Below, in pieces: positions 34,370-47,459 of a DNA stretch of 64,000 nucleotides (position 1 is the stretch's first letter; every line of letters begins with the position of its first letter). Below the pieces are notes generated by a model, which saw nothing but the letters and a program-made list of their open reading frames with translations, was not told the origin of the DNA and ran no database searches. The stretch spans positions 29,237,418-29,301,417 of the forward strand of contig CM056999.1 of the NCBI GenBank assembly GCA_029891345.1, in the 5' to 3' direction. This DNA comes from Dryococelus australis. Taxonomy: Eukaryota > Arthropoda > Insecta > Phasmatodea > Phasmatidae. The translations under genes were made by a program, and so were the position numbers.

Positions 34370-35871
34370 CAAATACCGCGAAAGTGTCTTGAACGGTATC
34401 CTTATGCCGGTATAGTTAACTTCTAACGTGCATGCCGTTTGCATAATGGGCTGCTAGCAGTGGGTGTGTATATGATAGTCACCAACACCGTTGCGATACA
34501 CAGCAGCGGGAAAATTGCACGTAAGCCTCTTTATTTGAAGTCAAGCTAGATTGGGAGCACGTGTTCACCTGAGTTTATTTAGCTATTGGGTCATAGTTTA
34601 TTAGACCAGACCAACGCTGAGACAAAAGCAAATTTTAGCCAAGAATAAACTACTGGGATTTTTGTACAACACAGTATCGCTCAACCATAAAACCATAGTT
34701 GTACATGCGTGAACAAAGAAAGGCATTCAAGATGTAAGTAATAAAAATTGTAAAAATCGAATTATAGATTTTGAAATAAAAGTGTTAGTTTGTTTCATCA
34801 GGACGTTTCGGCACTCGTTGCTACCTAACGCGTGTGTTTGCTTTGATCAGCGCTCGTCAAATGCATTCCCAAACACGGTATTTGTACATCGATACATCTT
34901 ATATGTGAGTGATGAGCGAACCCGTTACCACAAGAAGTTTGTAATGAAACGTGCAGCTAAGTTACGCAGTGAGCTGTGGGTAAGAGAGGTGTCTCGCTAT
35001 GTTGAGGCTGGGACGCGGTTGTCTCGCCTACTACACCATCTACCTTGGAAGGCCTACTGGACTGATAACGCGAAATGATGTGGTATTTAGTTATAATCAA
35101 CTTGTGCGTCCTGTCTGGGAGCAATTACAGTATTTGATGTTAGCATCAGCTACCAACAGTCTTCGGTAACTTCAAGTGTAAAGGTAGCTGGACGTGGGGT
35201 TCCCGTCTGTCTGTAACGATACTCAAACATTCTGTCATTATCAACACGAGAGTTACTCCTGTACGTGAAGAAACGCTGGTGAAGTACAGAACATGTTTCT
35301 GGGGATATACAAAAGCCTGCATCTGTACAAAAGTACGGCGTTTCGAGGGTGTTTGCTGTCTAGCATAGCACAGACGTCCCAACAGGGGAGTTGTACGTCA
35401 GCGGCACACTCACATTCATAGCGAGTACAGGTAAAGGCCTCTTAACAATTGTGCGACATTTCGTCGGAGAAACACGACACACTGCGACCGTCGCACGTCG
35501 ATTTTACAAGCTCGACGTTTGTCGTTCAGTTTATGTGCGTTTACTGCCATGTACTGTCGTAAGTATAAATTAAAATGTGCAAAACACTGTATGATTAGGC
35601 AAGCTTTGAATTTTTTTATTTATTTAAATAGTACTGTTAGTTAAGAGAGGTTTCAAACTAAATACTGTAAATTGAAGGAATATCTTTTTAATTTTTTACA
35701 CAAAAATTGACACCAGGAAGAAAATAATGAACATCAGCCGTATATGTATACTTCTTACCGTATACTTCTTAAAGTGTTTCCAATATTTATAGTAAGTATG
35801 GGCTTTTTATTTTATCTATCATATATATACATATACATATAGGCCCATGTTATATATATAAACACACATCA

Positions 35872-35905
<34 letters not shown>

Positions 35906-37715
35906 GGCCCGTGTCGACGCCGCACTTCAAGGACCTACTTCTTACAATAGTGCGACAGCGACAGTATCACTAAACTGACTAGCCAATTAGAGGCAAGCCC
36001 GCAGACGATGGATGTAACAGTGTGCGATATAACTTGACAAACCTGCGACTGTAGTATGCGATAAGGATGAAGATGAATATAAGTAGCGTATATTTGTAAA
36101 CAAAAATGTAGCTGTGCACGTGGTGAGGATTTGAATATAATCATATTGGGAGTTCTTTGAACAGGTGACTGCCGGCTCACCTCTAATTGGCTAGCGAGTT
36201 TAGTGGCATCGTCGCTGTGGCATTATTGTAAGCAGCAGATCCTTGAAGAGCGGGGAAGTCGTGGGCCAGCCGAAGGTTCCCAGCGCTGACGCTGCAGCTG
36301 AATACTTGTACGTGAACCACAGAGGAGTCAGTAGGCTTCTTTAGCAACACCTCAGTCCCGCTGTCAAGTGAACAGCTCATTTAAGGGAGAACACCTACCA
36401 TCTTGGATCCAGACATTTTTCCTCACAACATTAAGTAGAAAATATTGCTTAGCACATTTTATAAAGTCGGTATTGTGTGTTTGCTGTAGCTGTTATTGTC
36501 TCCGTAGTCATTCCTTCCTCCTTCTTGCATGTTGCCAGTTAGAGAATAATTGAGACAGCGAAGTTGTAACGATTCAAGCAAGTTCGGGAAGCCACTGTTT
36601 CATTTGTGTCAAGTCAAGAATTTTGATAAATGAGGTCGACAATTCCTATACATCTTCTGTCCATTTAACAAAACTTGCGGATAATAAAACCCGTATGAGA
36701 CAATACTTGACAAGTTGATTAATGCTTCGAAAACCTTTTACGCCTTAGTAATAATTATTAGATAATTAATATTTAGTTAATTTTGGCAACTGTCATTCTT
36801 AATTCTAATTGGTAAAAAGCTCGTTCTGGTAGCCAAATGATGCATATTTATAGACAAGAAAACGGCAGGAATCCAATAAACCATAAAAAAGGAATTTTGA
36901 AGGGGAAAAACAAAGAAGTAGCGTTTTGGGATTGGCTGCCTCAATATATTCTAAAACAGAACATGAACGTGTAAAATAATATCGGGTTTGTGTACTTTAC
37001 GTGAATACGTGTGTGTTGGAGCGTGATACTTTGTTTTGGACATGGGAATTAAATGAAAGTAACGAACTTAATATTTAAGTTTTCATGTCTTAAATCGACA
37101 TACATAGACGAGATGTTTCATTCGTCATGGGCACCCAAGCGCGTCAGAGTTGCGAGATATACTGTATCTTCACCCGCTGCGCTGCCAAGATGGCCGCGCC
37201 TCGTGATGCATGGACAGTGATGGTCGTAGCCGCGTCGTGTCGTAGTCGTGAGCACCAAGTCGAGCAAGACCTAGTGTGTTTCAGTCGTATTAGTCAGAGA
37301 GCTATACACACTGCATGGATCATTCTTCAAGCGATACGTCGCTGTCTCCGTGCACCCATCTGGTTACAAACACGTATTCACGTAAAAAAAAAAAACTTGC
37401 CAATTTAATAAACCTTTCGGGTTTTTCCCCTTTAAATAATCAGTTTTTCAAGCCACGCTTGGTTTCTCCTTACAGTAGTTGTGTAACATTGCGACACATG
37501 CATATACCATACAATAAGAATATAATAACAATCTCGTGGGCCCAGTGCCCAGTATTCTTGAGTTGACGAATAAACTTTTGATACTGTCAGAAGCATAAAT
37601 AATATAATATTGCATCAGTTATTAGGTCCTATTATTTCGTGTACAAAACAAAATGAAACGAAATTCAGCTGCCATCATATTCAGCTTTAGTAGCATGGGC
37701 GCAGGGTTTCACCCC
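34370..37715. other. Intergenic stretch with an AT microsatellite
   Basis: No gene recognised. An (AT)n tract lies at about 35871 to 35905, bordered on both sides by ATATAGGCCC-like blocks (35840 and 35903), a short local direct repeat. Frames at 34782 to 35078 and 37127 to 37408 are open but resemble nothing I know. Confidence 0.45.
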
Positions 37716-37719
37716 ATAT

Positions 37720-39410
37720 TGGATTAATTGAGACTAATTGATGTATTATCGATTTGATTGAAAGGGTTAACCCTTAATCCGATGTTAATCCGATCAAAAA
37801 TGTAAAGTGTTATATCTGATTGGAAGGGTTAAATTTAATTGAAAGGATTAAACAAAAAGGGTTAATCGAAAGAATGGTTAATTTTTAATAGGATTATTTT
37901 TTTCTCGATTTTCTTTCTTTCTTTTTGGGAGGGGTTAGCAGGAGCGCTGTCTGATGTTGACGGTGTGGTGTCTTAAAGGCGACTGACCAGAGTGGCAGGT
38001 TGCAATGTCTTATATAGGTGTATAGTTGAGTGCAAGAGTGGGCTAAGGCTCGATTTTTTCTAATTTTCCTAATTTTGAGGTGTTTGGAGGGATGTTGATG
38101 GTAGATAGGTGATTTTTACGAATATATTTAACACGCGAGATAATTTTAGAGTGTTTAAATGATTTCTAAGAATAACCCAAGTGTGATTTTATGTTTTTTT
38201 GGGGAATATTGCTTGTAGATAGTGGTGGAAGATAGACGACTTTGAAAGATGTTAAACTATCTTTTTTCCGATTGGAATTAAACGTTAGAGAAATTCAGAG
38301 TGCTCTACGTATGAATAAATTGCACGCATCGAATCGCAAATTCCAAACGACTACATGAATAATAAGTGCAATTATGTGGATTTTAAACGTAATATGAGTC
38401 TCGAGCTTAGAAATATAATTTACACAAGAGAGAGTTTTAACATCTGGTGTCGGCAAGTGCAAACGCACTAAATGAAATTCAGCTAGCCAGTATGAAATTT
38501 CACAAGGCAGAGTCTTTAAACGAGTTCTACATATGAATGAATAGCACGAGAGACAAGTATAATGAACAACTACTGTTTTCAAAAGAAATCCAGCTACTCA
38601 GTATGAATGAATAACGCGATTCAGCCTGGAGAATTATATCTTGTGGTAACAAAAAAACTCTGAATACGATTTAAACCAGACACAATAGAGTATGTCTATT
38701 CTTATAATTAAAATATATAATGATAGAAAATCTTACCCCAAATGATATTAAAATAAGTTTGTTCGATGTATGAATGAGTAGCACGTATGTCAAGATTTGA
38801 GTAGATACGTCTACCACAGCCGATAGACTACTGTGTTTAAATTACGGGAAAAATTCGTAAATGAAGACGAAAAAAACTTATGTTTATGAAATCCACTGTG
38901 ATTGTTAATGCGAAACGGTATTTTCGTCTACTGAACACAGAAATCCTTACTTATTACAAACGCAATATATAGATCAGAAAAGAAAATAAATTACACAAAG
39001 ATTTATATTTTCCAGATAAAATACTTTTATATTAAAACTTGCATATTATAAAACATTAATCGTGGCTATCACTAGAGATGGTCGTCGGTCCGTAGTTGAG
39101 GTAACCCGCGATAGAAAACTCGTCGACCACCAACTCCCTACCCGCCCAATGAATACGAGAGAGATCTGTGCACATCTGTTTCCTCTAAGCTTCTATCACG
39201 AACTGAAGATGGCAAAGAGTGGATAGCTGAGGTCACTTCGCTCCAGAGCTCCCTATACCCCCTCCCACCCTACCCTCCCTTCCCTCTCCAAACTGATACC
39301 CCAGGCTGCCTGCGATTTACAGTTTTTTCAGTACTAAGGTAAGATGGTGTCAACTGATTAGTTACGTTCAGATCGGGTCCCGCTCACCTGTAGGCATCCC
39401 CTACCCTCAA
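37720..39410 (+). repeat. Left inverted repeat bounding the 15.75-kb unit
   Basis: Pairs in order with the reverse complement of 51900 to 53470. Landmarks: GCAAGAGTGGGCTAAGGCT near 38031 against 53293; GTCTCGAGCTTAGAAATATA near 38396 against 52912; GGTCGTCGGTCCGTAGTTGA near 39079 against 52225; AGATCGGG near 39372 against 51940. Over a 70-base stretch at 38031 only two substitutions and one indel were seen; other parts are nearer 88 to 90 percent by eye. The outer 150 bases have repeated GGGTTAA/GGATTAA blocks. Confidence 0.93.
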
Positions 39411-39414
39411 GTTA

Positions 39415-40640
39415 AACTTTATTTTCAACCATTGAAAACGTACGTTAAACAAACATGTTAGAAAAATTGCTTTAGTTTGAATCCAATGTATATTTATTCA
39501 TCTAGCAGACAAAAATATGTATTTCACATGCAGTTTTTCCTAGCCCAAAATTTTTAGATAGTAGTATCATATAGGAAAATATATATATTCTCGCCAAAGT
39601 TTATTTGGGAAAGACAGTTGACTACTGCGGTGTGTTTTTACAAAAGGTATGGGGACGAGCCATTCTAAAACCTCGGGTACAATACCAGCTAATGGATAGT
39701 TGAGAATTGAGTGTATGCATGAGTGGGACTAACTTAGGTCTCGAGAGCCGATGAGGGTGAATCGTGCACGGGAGCTGGAGCAGCGAACTAACTTCGCTTC
39801 GCCGAACCAGGTCACGACCAGGCAGGAGATATGCACTGTGTGAAGAGGGCGAGGGAATGCTTCAGAAAGACGTCACAGTCCGCAACTTATGCTAGTACTG
39901 ATACCCACCATCTTCCATCGGCCAAACAACTTTCCCTTCACGTGCAAAGTCTGATGTTCGCAGCTGCCATCCTATACAATAGAACTAGGAGGGAGAACTT
40001 CCCTTGTCCCTCCGCCACACCCACAAACTTCACTCCACGACAAGTGTTCTCAACTTACAGCTAGCCTACACTTTACACAATGATTTTCCTTAACCAGGGT
40101 AGTGTTGTCTACCTTTCACAAACATTTGGAGCACATGGGCTGTGACTAGCAAAAACTATATTGCATTTCAGTTTAAGTCTAATATTAAAACTTTCCATTT
40201 TAAATACACATTTTAAAAATACTGCGAGTTACTCAACACTGTCAAAAATTATGTTCTATGCCACACCTTCAAAACTTTTAAGTAGTGATACATCATCAAA
40301 ATCGTTTACACAGTTAAAATTAATAACGACTTTCGTATAAAAAGTTTTTAGCATGGGGACTAGTATTTTGCTCACTTAAAAATAACCAATTTCCAAGAAC
40401 TGTATCGATACAAGCACAGAAATATAACCTATCACAAATAATTATGAAATCCATAGAAGTATTCCGATAAACTAACAATCAAATAGGTCACAATTAATAG
40501 GATTCAAACACACTGGATATTGCTCCAATGTTAATCCAATGAAACGGTATTCCATTCAAAAAAAGGATTGTTTACTCTATAAATTGTACATCGAATCCCC
40601 ATCCAGAGGTTTATTAAATGAAAGAACACATCAAATATAA
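39415..40640. other. Spacer between left terminal repeat and integrase
   Basis: No gene. A fragment at about 39735 to 39800 (TCGAGAGCCGATGAG, GAGCTGGAGCAGCG) resembles the repeat piece at 10145 to 10200. Confidence 0.45.
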
Positions 40641-40649
40641 TTAAAAATA

Positions 40650-41700
40650 TTTTATTTGGTATCAGAAATGTTTACAAGCAATGTGTTACAATCTTTTGAG
40701 ATCTTGATTCTTAACCCAGGAGTTGTGTGCTTTTGAGAATCCTCTCCATCGAACCAAGGACATATATTTCTTCGTTTTAATGATTTTATCAGCCAAATAT
40801 TCATTTGGAGAGCTGATGTTTTGCCATTCATGTTCATAAAATCCACCTTTTATTGAATATTCATAATTTGTTTCTATGTAATACATTCTGGGATGTGTTA
40901 GTCTGATTGAAATAATTTTTAATATTTCAAAAGACAAATTCACAGCAAAATTTTTTTCAGAGATCCCTTTCTGCTTCGACAGACGTATAAATTCCCCATT
41001 TCTGAACTTTGGTTTTCTTTTGTCGATGACTTTAACATTATTATAAATAGTTTTAATTAAACTATATTCTGTAACTAATCTGTAACCATCTTGATAGTTG
41101 TATGATATATAAAATTATTTAATTTAACTATTTCAGCAAAGCGTCAACCCATTTTTAAGTCCCCCCTCAGTGTGAAATGGTTTTATATTAATTGCTTAAT
41201 CGATTTGTTGTAATGTTCCACAACACTCGCTTTAAGCTCCGTATACATTGTGTAGTGATCAATATGTATTCGGTCATTAGTTTCCAAGAATTGTGCAGAA
41301 CAAGATTTAGGTCCTCTGTCGGTTTGGAGCAAATTAAGGGGTTCTCTCTTTCAAACAGATCTTCATTTCATCAGTAACCTGTTTCCGTGTTTTGTTTTTC
41401 AAAGGAATACCCCAACCATATTTCGAATAAACATCTATTACTGTTAAAATATACTTGTACCCCATATTGTATTTTGAAAGCAATGTCATTTCACACAAAC
41501 CGGCTTGAAAAAGATCATATAAACCATGAGTTATAACTCTTCTTCAAGGATATCTTATCCTTGCAGGAGCATGAAGCTCTTGAGCAATCGTACTGAACTT
41601 CATTTGTAATATAACCGCTTTCCTTTAACTCTTCAATAGTAGAAACAATTTCGTTTGTATGAGAATTATTCCCACACTCTCTCGAAGCGATGAGAAGTTT
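40650..41700 (-). pseudogene. INT: Retroviral-type integrase with chromodomain, Polinton B
   Basis: Polinton integrase inserts the element into host DNA. In protein order (right to left): the ELHAPARIRYP entry block near 41570, the core block YKYILTVIDVYSKYGW near 41420 to 41470 carrying the first catalytic aspartate context, and a C-terminal chromodomain-like YMSLVRWRGFSKAHNSWV near 40700 to 40770, which would contact histone tails. Neighbouring genes on the same strand lead to the ATPase. The gene is broken. Confidence 0.8.
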
Positions 41701-41797
41701 TAATCTATCAACCAGTTAATTACGATTTTCCAATATACAGATGAAAAGTGGTTGTTAATTTCATCTGTATATATTCCACTTCCTACTATATCTCCTA

Positions 41798-42256
41798 TTA
41801 AATGTATTTTCGGACGGTTTTCATCTTATGAACGTATATTAACATTCGTTCGATGAATAAGTTTTTTTTTATATTTCTGCAAACGGTGTCAGAATATCCA
41901 TTTGGAAAGTTTTTAAACAATAATTCATATAATCTTTCGCTGACATCAGTTATGTAATCAGCTATTTTAATTTTACTATCAAGCAAAAATTAAATTAACG
42001 AATCTTCCAGGAACAAGTTGTTTTCATGTCGATAAACACCAAATGTATCACGTGTAGACATAGTTAGTTTTAAAACTAAATAATGTTGTGTTAATTTAGA
42101 AAGAGATTGGTTTTTCATTCTTAAAGCGTCATTCTCTGTTCGAATTTCCAAAGCTGCTTCTTTAGGTTTATTCAACACAGAATGCAAAGGGATCAATTCT
42201 AATGATACAGGTTTAAATATTTCTTCATCATAACATCCTGTTTCATACGGGCTCAT
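41798..42256 (-). pseudogene. Polinton B ORF of unknown function
   Basis: Starts MSPYETGCYDEEIFKPVS. Its later part has the DTFGVYRHENNLFLEDS block, a GVY-type beta segment, followed by a YELLFKNFPNGYSD-like block; this order recurs in an uncharacterised ORF that I associate with Polintons of insects. A helical segment near 42100 to 42180 looks coiled-coil-forming. It lies between integrase and the ATPase on the same strand and is broken. No function is assigned. Confidence 0.45.
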
Positions 42257-42367
42257 TTGACTTGTAAATATTTCTCTTTCACAGTAGATATAACGTTATG
42301 TAATTCCGAAGCATAGTCAGACATGTTTTTATTATTTTACATAAAATTCAATCTTTTTATATATGAA

Positions 42368-43010
42368 TTAAGTCATTACTTTTCTAACTGATATAGTAGG
42401 TCGATAACTTTGAGCTTTTTCAATCTTATCAACTTTGCTTGAAACAACATATAACATTGCTATAGTGTTAGATTTCAAATCATTGATAAAATAGTTCATT
42501 GGTGTTTCAAAATCATTATTTTGTTTTCTGAAATCTGTTTGCATAATTAAACCAAATCTTTTATTAATCAATTCATCTTATATATTGTGTTGTTTGTTTC
42601 GTTTGTTTTTCAAGTTGTTTTGTAATACTAGCATTTACCACTTCATTAATTACAACTCTTAAATTTTCTTACATTTCTGTAAGTTGTGTTGTAATAACTA
42701 TGTGTATCATATCGTTAAAAGCCTTAATAAATCCATTTAAACACTCTTCTATTCTAAATTCATTACTATGCAAATCAGTACTAATATAACTTAAAATGTT
42801 TGCAGTTACACTCATGTTTTTATAAACATTGTTATTCAAATCAACTAACTTAAATAATTTCTATTGAATATTGTTTAACTGTGATTTAAATATGTTTAGT
42901 GTAATAGTGTTTAAGTCTTCCACATAATGTTTCTTTACCTAATCACTATATTTCACAGCCATGCCCATATTATGTAATATATGTCCGTTCAAATTGCAAT
43001 TCCATCGCGA
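42368..43010 (-). pseudogene. Polinton B low-similarity coding region, unrecognised
   Basis: Minus-strand frames in this stretch, for example MINKRFGLIMQTDFRKQNND at 42512 to 42571, are rich in N, K and long aliphatic residues and read as a probable helical protein. The location between two recognised genes on the same strand supports former coding. I do not recognise a family. Confidence 0.3.
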
Positions 43011-43289
43011 TTTTTGTTTAAACATCTGTTGTAATGTTTGTGTTTTATACCACTATGTCCAAACTTTGAAATACTCATTATTCTTCACCTGGAAGTAAAA
43101 GACTGTCAAAACCAGACCTATATCTACCATAAAGGTATATATAGATAGGGGAAGTGATGGTATAATCACCAAAAAAACGTATTTTTCTTTCCAACAGTAA
43201 AAACACATATTAGATTTTGTAAGTGTCATATCGCCTAACACATGATCATTGTAAATATGTTGCAGATTTATGTGATCAGTTATAACATA

Positions 43290-43760
43290 ATTACCATATT
43301 TGCATTATCATGTAAATTATGTTTCGGTATATAAGTGTAACTTTGTGATAGATAAAAACAATCAACGTTTGAATGTCGACCAAAACTGAAGTTTGCTGTA
43401 TTTCACCCTGCTGTTCACACCAAACATCGTCAAAAATAAATACTGAATTCGGTAATGCTTCATTCGGAGGCAATATATCTTCTTTATTTGGAAAAGAAAA
43501 ATATCGCATTCCTTCAATTAACAATAAAATGGTCGCTCATTCGAAATATTTCTCTTGTTGTAGTTTTTAGAAAACACATGTAAGTTTTCAAATTTATGTC
43601 CATTTCAATGTTCCAACAACAACATAATAACACAAGTTTTTCCACATGAAGAAGTGCATATTATATAATGTATATTTGATGGTAAAATAATACAACACTT
43701 CTCTTCAATTAAGGTTTTTTTCATATTTACAATTACCAGCAGATTAACATTTTGTTTTAT
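43290..43760 (-). pseudogene. ATP: Genome-packaging ATPase, Polinton B
   Basis: FtsK/HerA-type ATPase that would pump DNA into capsids. A Walker A-like SSCGKT segment is read near 43640 to 43665 and a Walker B-like VFIFDDVW near 43425 to 43450, in the right order and spacing for the family, with NKEDILPPNEALPNS between. It lies head to head with the capsid-side genes on the plus strand. Broken. Confidence 0.7.
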
Positions 43761-43858
43761 AACCTTAATTTTACACAATTACACAGTATTATGAAATTTA
43801 CTAACATAAAACTATAAATTCATGTCTATATATAGGTTCGCATTCAGTTGAATACAAT

Positions 43859-44267
43859 GGCTTATACTAAACATGTCAAAAAAGGATATGGTGTATTGAA
43901 GGCATTGATTAATAAATTACAATTTGAATTAAATTTACCGAAATACAATTATTGCAGATTAGGTAATAACCTTGTAAAACATTTGGCATAGAACAATCAA
44001 GGAATAAACTCTTTGGTTAACACATGTAAAGAACAGAATATAGTTTATGATCGAACAAACTATTTGAAAGATAGACATATAATGGATGCAATTCTAGCCG
44101 ATAAAGCTGCAAATATAAGGAAGTATCCATCTACATCTACAGGTGAAAAGCTTGGAGCTTGGGTTGTTGATAAAGTTGTGTGGACTAAGGTGAAAAGAGG
44201 CCTGGGTTTAAAACCAAACAAAAAACAAAGAAAGGAGGAATCATTCAATTCCTATTTCCAGTATTAA
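43859..44267 (+). pseudogene. Phospholipase A2-like capsid-associated protein, Polinton B
   Basis: Begins MAYTKHVKKGYGVLKALINK and carries the KYNYCRLGNNL block followed by GINSLVNTCKEQ and an alanine-rich helix (MDAILADKAANI). This is the layout of the parvovirus-like PLA2 domain seen in Polinton and adintovirus minor structural proteins, which breach endosomal membranes in the viral relatives. A basic tail (VKRGLGLKPNKKQRK) follows. Broken. Confidence 0.65.
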
Positions 44268-44269
44268 CA

Positions 44270-44790
44270 GCTCGTGGATCAATCCTCGGAGGGGTTTTGG
44301 CAATTATTAGAGCAGTTAAATGAAAAGGTAAAGGTATGTATTTTAAACCCTATAAAGTTGGAGGACGAGAAAACTCCAAACGTGGAAAAAAAAATGAAAA
44401 ATGTCATAAACAGTCTTCTAAAATGTGGTTTAAAAATAAGGATATTAATGTATTTGTAAAGAAACTGAATATTCCCAATTTCTGAGGTGTGTGTATGAGA
44501 GACAATTTACCAAAGAAACCAAATCTTCATGAATGTATGATTGTTAATTGAGATTCGAAACAAAATGAAGGAACACATTGGGTTGAATTAATTAAAAATG
44601 TTACGCAATCATTGTTTTACAACAATTTTGACGATTTATGTCCTCCAATCGAAATACGTGATTTAAAAAAAAACATGCAATTAAGATATAATTACTAAAT
44701 TGATCAATCATCAAATACAATCTATTGTGGACATTTGTGTTTACATTTTTTGGCTATAAATAGTCTATATAAGCAATTGTATTTGTAAAA
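44270..44790 (+). pseudogene. PRO: Core-like peptide and adenain-type maturation protease, Polinton B
   Basis: The first part resembles the short basic core peptide found before the protease in adenovirus-like elements (KGMYFKPYK-type tract near 44333 in one frame). The second part has the protease hallmarks GTHWVELIKN near 44575 and CGHLCLHFLA near 44728, the histidine and cysteine blocks of the adenain cysteine protease that processes capsid proteins. Broken. Confidence 0.65.
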
Positions 44791-44802
44791 CACATTAGTA
44801 AC

Positions 44803-45465
44803 ATGTCAATTACATTGATGTTAAGTGGTAATTCGTCACAATTGTGTGCTGTATATTTCCCTGCATTGGAGTTAGATGAAGAATCGCAAATAAGTCTAAT
44901 AGAATTTGTTACATACAACAGCATACCAAACATTGATATACAGAACCAATTATTTGTGGCTAATATTGTTGAAAAAGCATACAAGATTGTGATACTGGTA
45001 CGATCTTATGAGTTGGATGACCTTGAAACATTCATTAAAGCGACATTACCTAAACATGTACATTTCCAATAACATGGAAATCCAAATACGTTAACTAGTG
45101 CAATGTATAGTAATGTTGATATAGATTTCTTTGAAGACAATTCAATTTTAAATATGTTGGGTTATGAACAGAGAGTATATCAAGTTAATCAATTACACAA
45201 ATCATCAAAACATGTTATTATATTGTCGGTAAATGTATGTTGTATAAATTTTAATATTGTAGGCAGTTCATATATGAATGGAAAACCAAAAAATACATTA
45301 CATGAATTCACAAGCACTGTAGCTCCAGGATATTTGATATATCTTCCTGTAATAGTGAATCGTGTCGATGAAATAGTTGTTACAATTGTCGATCAAGTTG
45401 GTAAACTTATTGATTTTAGAAACAAAGAAATAACTCTTTGTTTACATTTAAGAAGATGTATATAA
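44803..45465 (+). pseudogene. mCP: Minor capsid (penton) protein, Polinton B
   Basis: Starts MSITLMLSGNSSQLCAVYFP, then EFVTYNSIPNI, an ELDDLETFIK helix, LNMLGYEQRVYQVNQLH, NIVGSSYMNGKPKNTLHEF and the ending VVTIVDQVGKLIDFRNKEIT. This is the full order of blocks of the single jelly-roll penton protein of Polintons. It sits between the protease and the major capsid gene, its usual place. Broken, but little is missing. Confidence 0.8.
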
Positions 45466-45699
45466 ACACCTGCATTCTGTTGCACATTACAATCATAATG
45501 GGTATTGTGTACAATTGTAAATTCGGGTGGATAGTAGGCAGTTCTTTTAAGAAGTATGTCACTAAGGAGTGTATTTCAAAGAAAGTATAAAAAAGCATAA
45601 ACACCAATATAAAACGCTCCCTTCGAATAAGATATCCATAAAGTTAGCTAGAGGCAACAAATTGTATTTAAAAGAATTAGGATAAACTGTTAATAGAAA

Positions 45700-46900
45700 T
45701 GGAAGACATACTTAATGTTGAAGAACCTATCAGCTGTGAAAATGCAATCACCAATACATAAATACATGTGTATGAACCATTCGAGAAGGTCAGTACATAT
45801 TTCCTTCGGAAATAAAGATTTCATTGCAAAATCACGATATTTACACATTACAATCGAAATAAAATTTATGGTTTAGATGAACAATTAAAAAGACAACCGA
45901 TGCAAATAATCCAGCAACTACAAAAATTGTAAGAAATAGAATACTTCATTTAATCTATAAAACTGCATGTCTGCTAAATGGAGTGGAAATCTATCAAACA
46001 CAAGATCTTGGAAATACTTCCTCGATAAACAATTATCTCTCAGGAACTGTAAACGATATTTATACAGGGCTTATGGCTGGGTGGAACAATGCTAGAGATT
46101 ACTCACTACAAATGAAACCAGATGGAAAATACAAAGTTGTTATACAGTTAAGTATGGTTTTGTGCTTTGCTGAAGACTACAAACATGTCATATTAAATGC
46201 TAAACCAGAATTAGTTATTCTATTCGGCAATACACATTTGTAAAGCTATATACGATACAGCTAATAATGACGAAGGTTAAACATTTGAATTAAGCAGTGT
46301 GGAATGGTTAATGATGCATATTTAAATGAACACTTGTGAACATGTAAAGTTTTTAAAATTTATCGAAAGAGGGAAGAATCTAGACATTGCATTCGGATTG
46401 TGGACTTCAGAGGTTTTTCCAACACTGCCAACATTATTAAAATCCATTTGGAATGTGAAATCAAGTTCGTCGGAAAAACTTAGATATGTTGACATTTGTT
46501 TTCAAACACATCGACAAAATAATTTAAAAGTGGATCGATCAGTATTCGATGATTATGATATGAAAAAATATTAAACTGTATGTAAACATTCAAGCTTACC
46601 CCTATGTGGATTTAAATATGAACTTTGGCAATGGGGAATTCCTTATTTCGTATGATTTGTAATCAAAGTTTTAGGAAACATACTATAACAAAATCAGTTC
46701 ACCGATCCCAGAACCCAAATAATTTAAAACCAGAGGAACTTCATGTGTGTTTGATGTAAGCAAACAGGACAACAGAATTACCAGTGGCGTGATTGATTCA
46801 CAAATTAAAATAATTGCAAATACACTCATTCTAGCAAATATGCAAGCTTATGATCTTACAATTCATGACAGATTAGCGAGTTAGAATGTAAGAGATAAGC
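45700..46900 (+). pseudogene. MCP: Major capsid protein, Polinton B
   Basis: Double jelly-roll capsid protein. Blocks in order: SINNYLSGTVNDIYTGLMAG near 46025, VLCFAEDYKHVILNAKPELV near 46155 to 46215, CEHVKFLKFIERGKNLDIAF near 46340 to 46400, LRYVDICFQTHRQNN near 46480, and a terminal VFDVSKQ-like plus AYDLTIHDR block near 46750 to 46875, typical of the family's C-terminus. It shares layout but not close sequence with the capsid piece of Polinton A. Broken. Confidence 0.75.
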
Positions 46901-47099
46901 TTGTGAAAAAAATTAATTGAGTTAGTAGATGCCGAACCACTGCTACGACAAGATGTTTTGCAATGCGCAAGGATTTCAGTCTGCAGAAAAAAATGTATCA
47001 TTACATAATTATCTATTACTGATGTGGAAGAACATATAACTGTTTTCAGCTTCAAATCACCATTTAACTGGAAATATCTAACTCCGAAATACAAGAAAA

Positions 47100-47451
47100 C
47101 CAATATAAGGGTTACTAACCCTCACCATGGTTTAAAATGGGAGAGTGGATGTATAGAGTATGAAAACTTTGAAGATATTTGCAAATTTACCTAGATAATT
47201 TGGGAAATATATGTAGAGGAGTTGAGTAAAAACATGTTTTCGAAAGTGTGTATAACAGGAAAGTAATACATATTCAAAAAGAATACAATTGCCCTTCATT
47301 CAAACGATTATGTAAAACATATGGATCCAATTCAATATTTTACTCTGCAGAGGAAAATTCAAAATTAATGTTAAGTTGGTCAATGATGACTGACTGGGGT
47401 GAAACAGACTCTTATGATTCTCCTCCCGAATCACCTGTGGATATTAGTTGA
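47100..47451 (+). pseudogene. Polinton-associated ORF of unknown function, end of element B coding part
   Basis: Contains the NPHHGLKWESGCIEYENFED block near 47120 to 47180 and an IYVEEL block, which I associate with an uncharacterised insect Polinton-linked ORF, followed by a SPPESPVDIS ending. It follows the capsid gene on the same strand. Broken; no function known to me. Confidence 0.4.
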
Positions 47452-47459
47452 GTCATGTG

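Noticed and set aside
34782-35078. 98-codon plus-strand frame with a basic C-terminal half
   Set aside because: No family resemblance, no promoter, splice or neighbour support.
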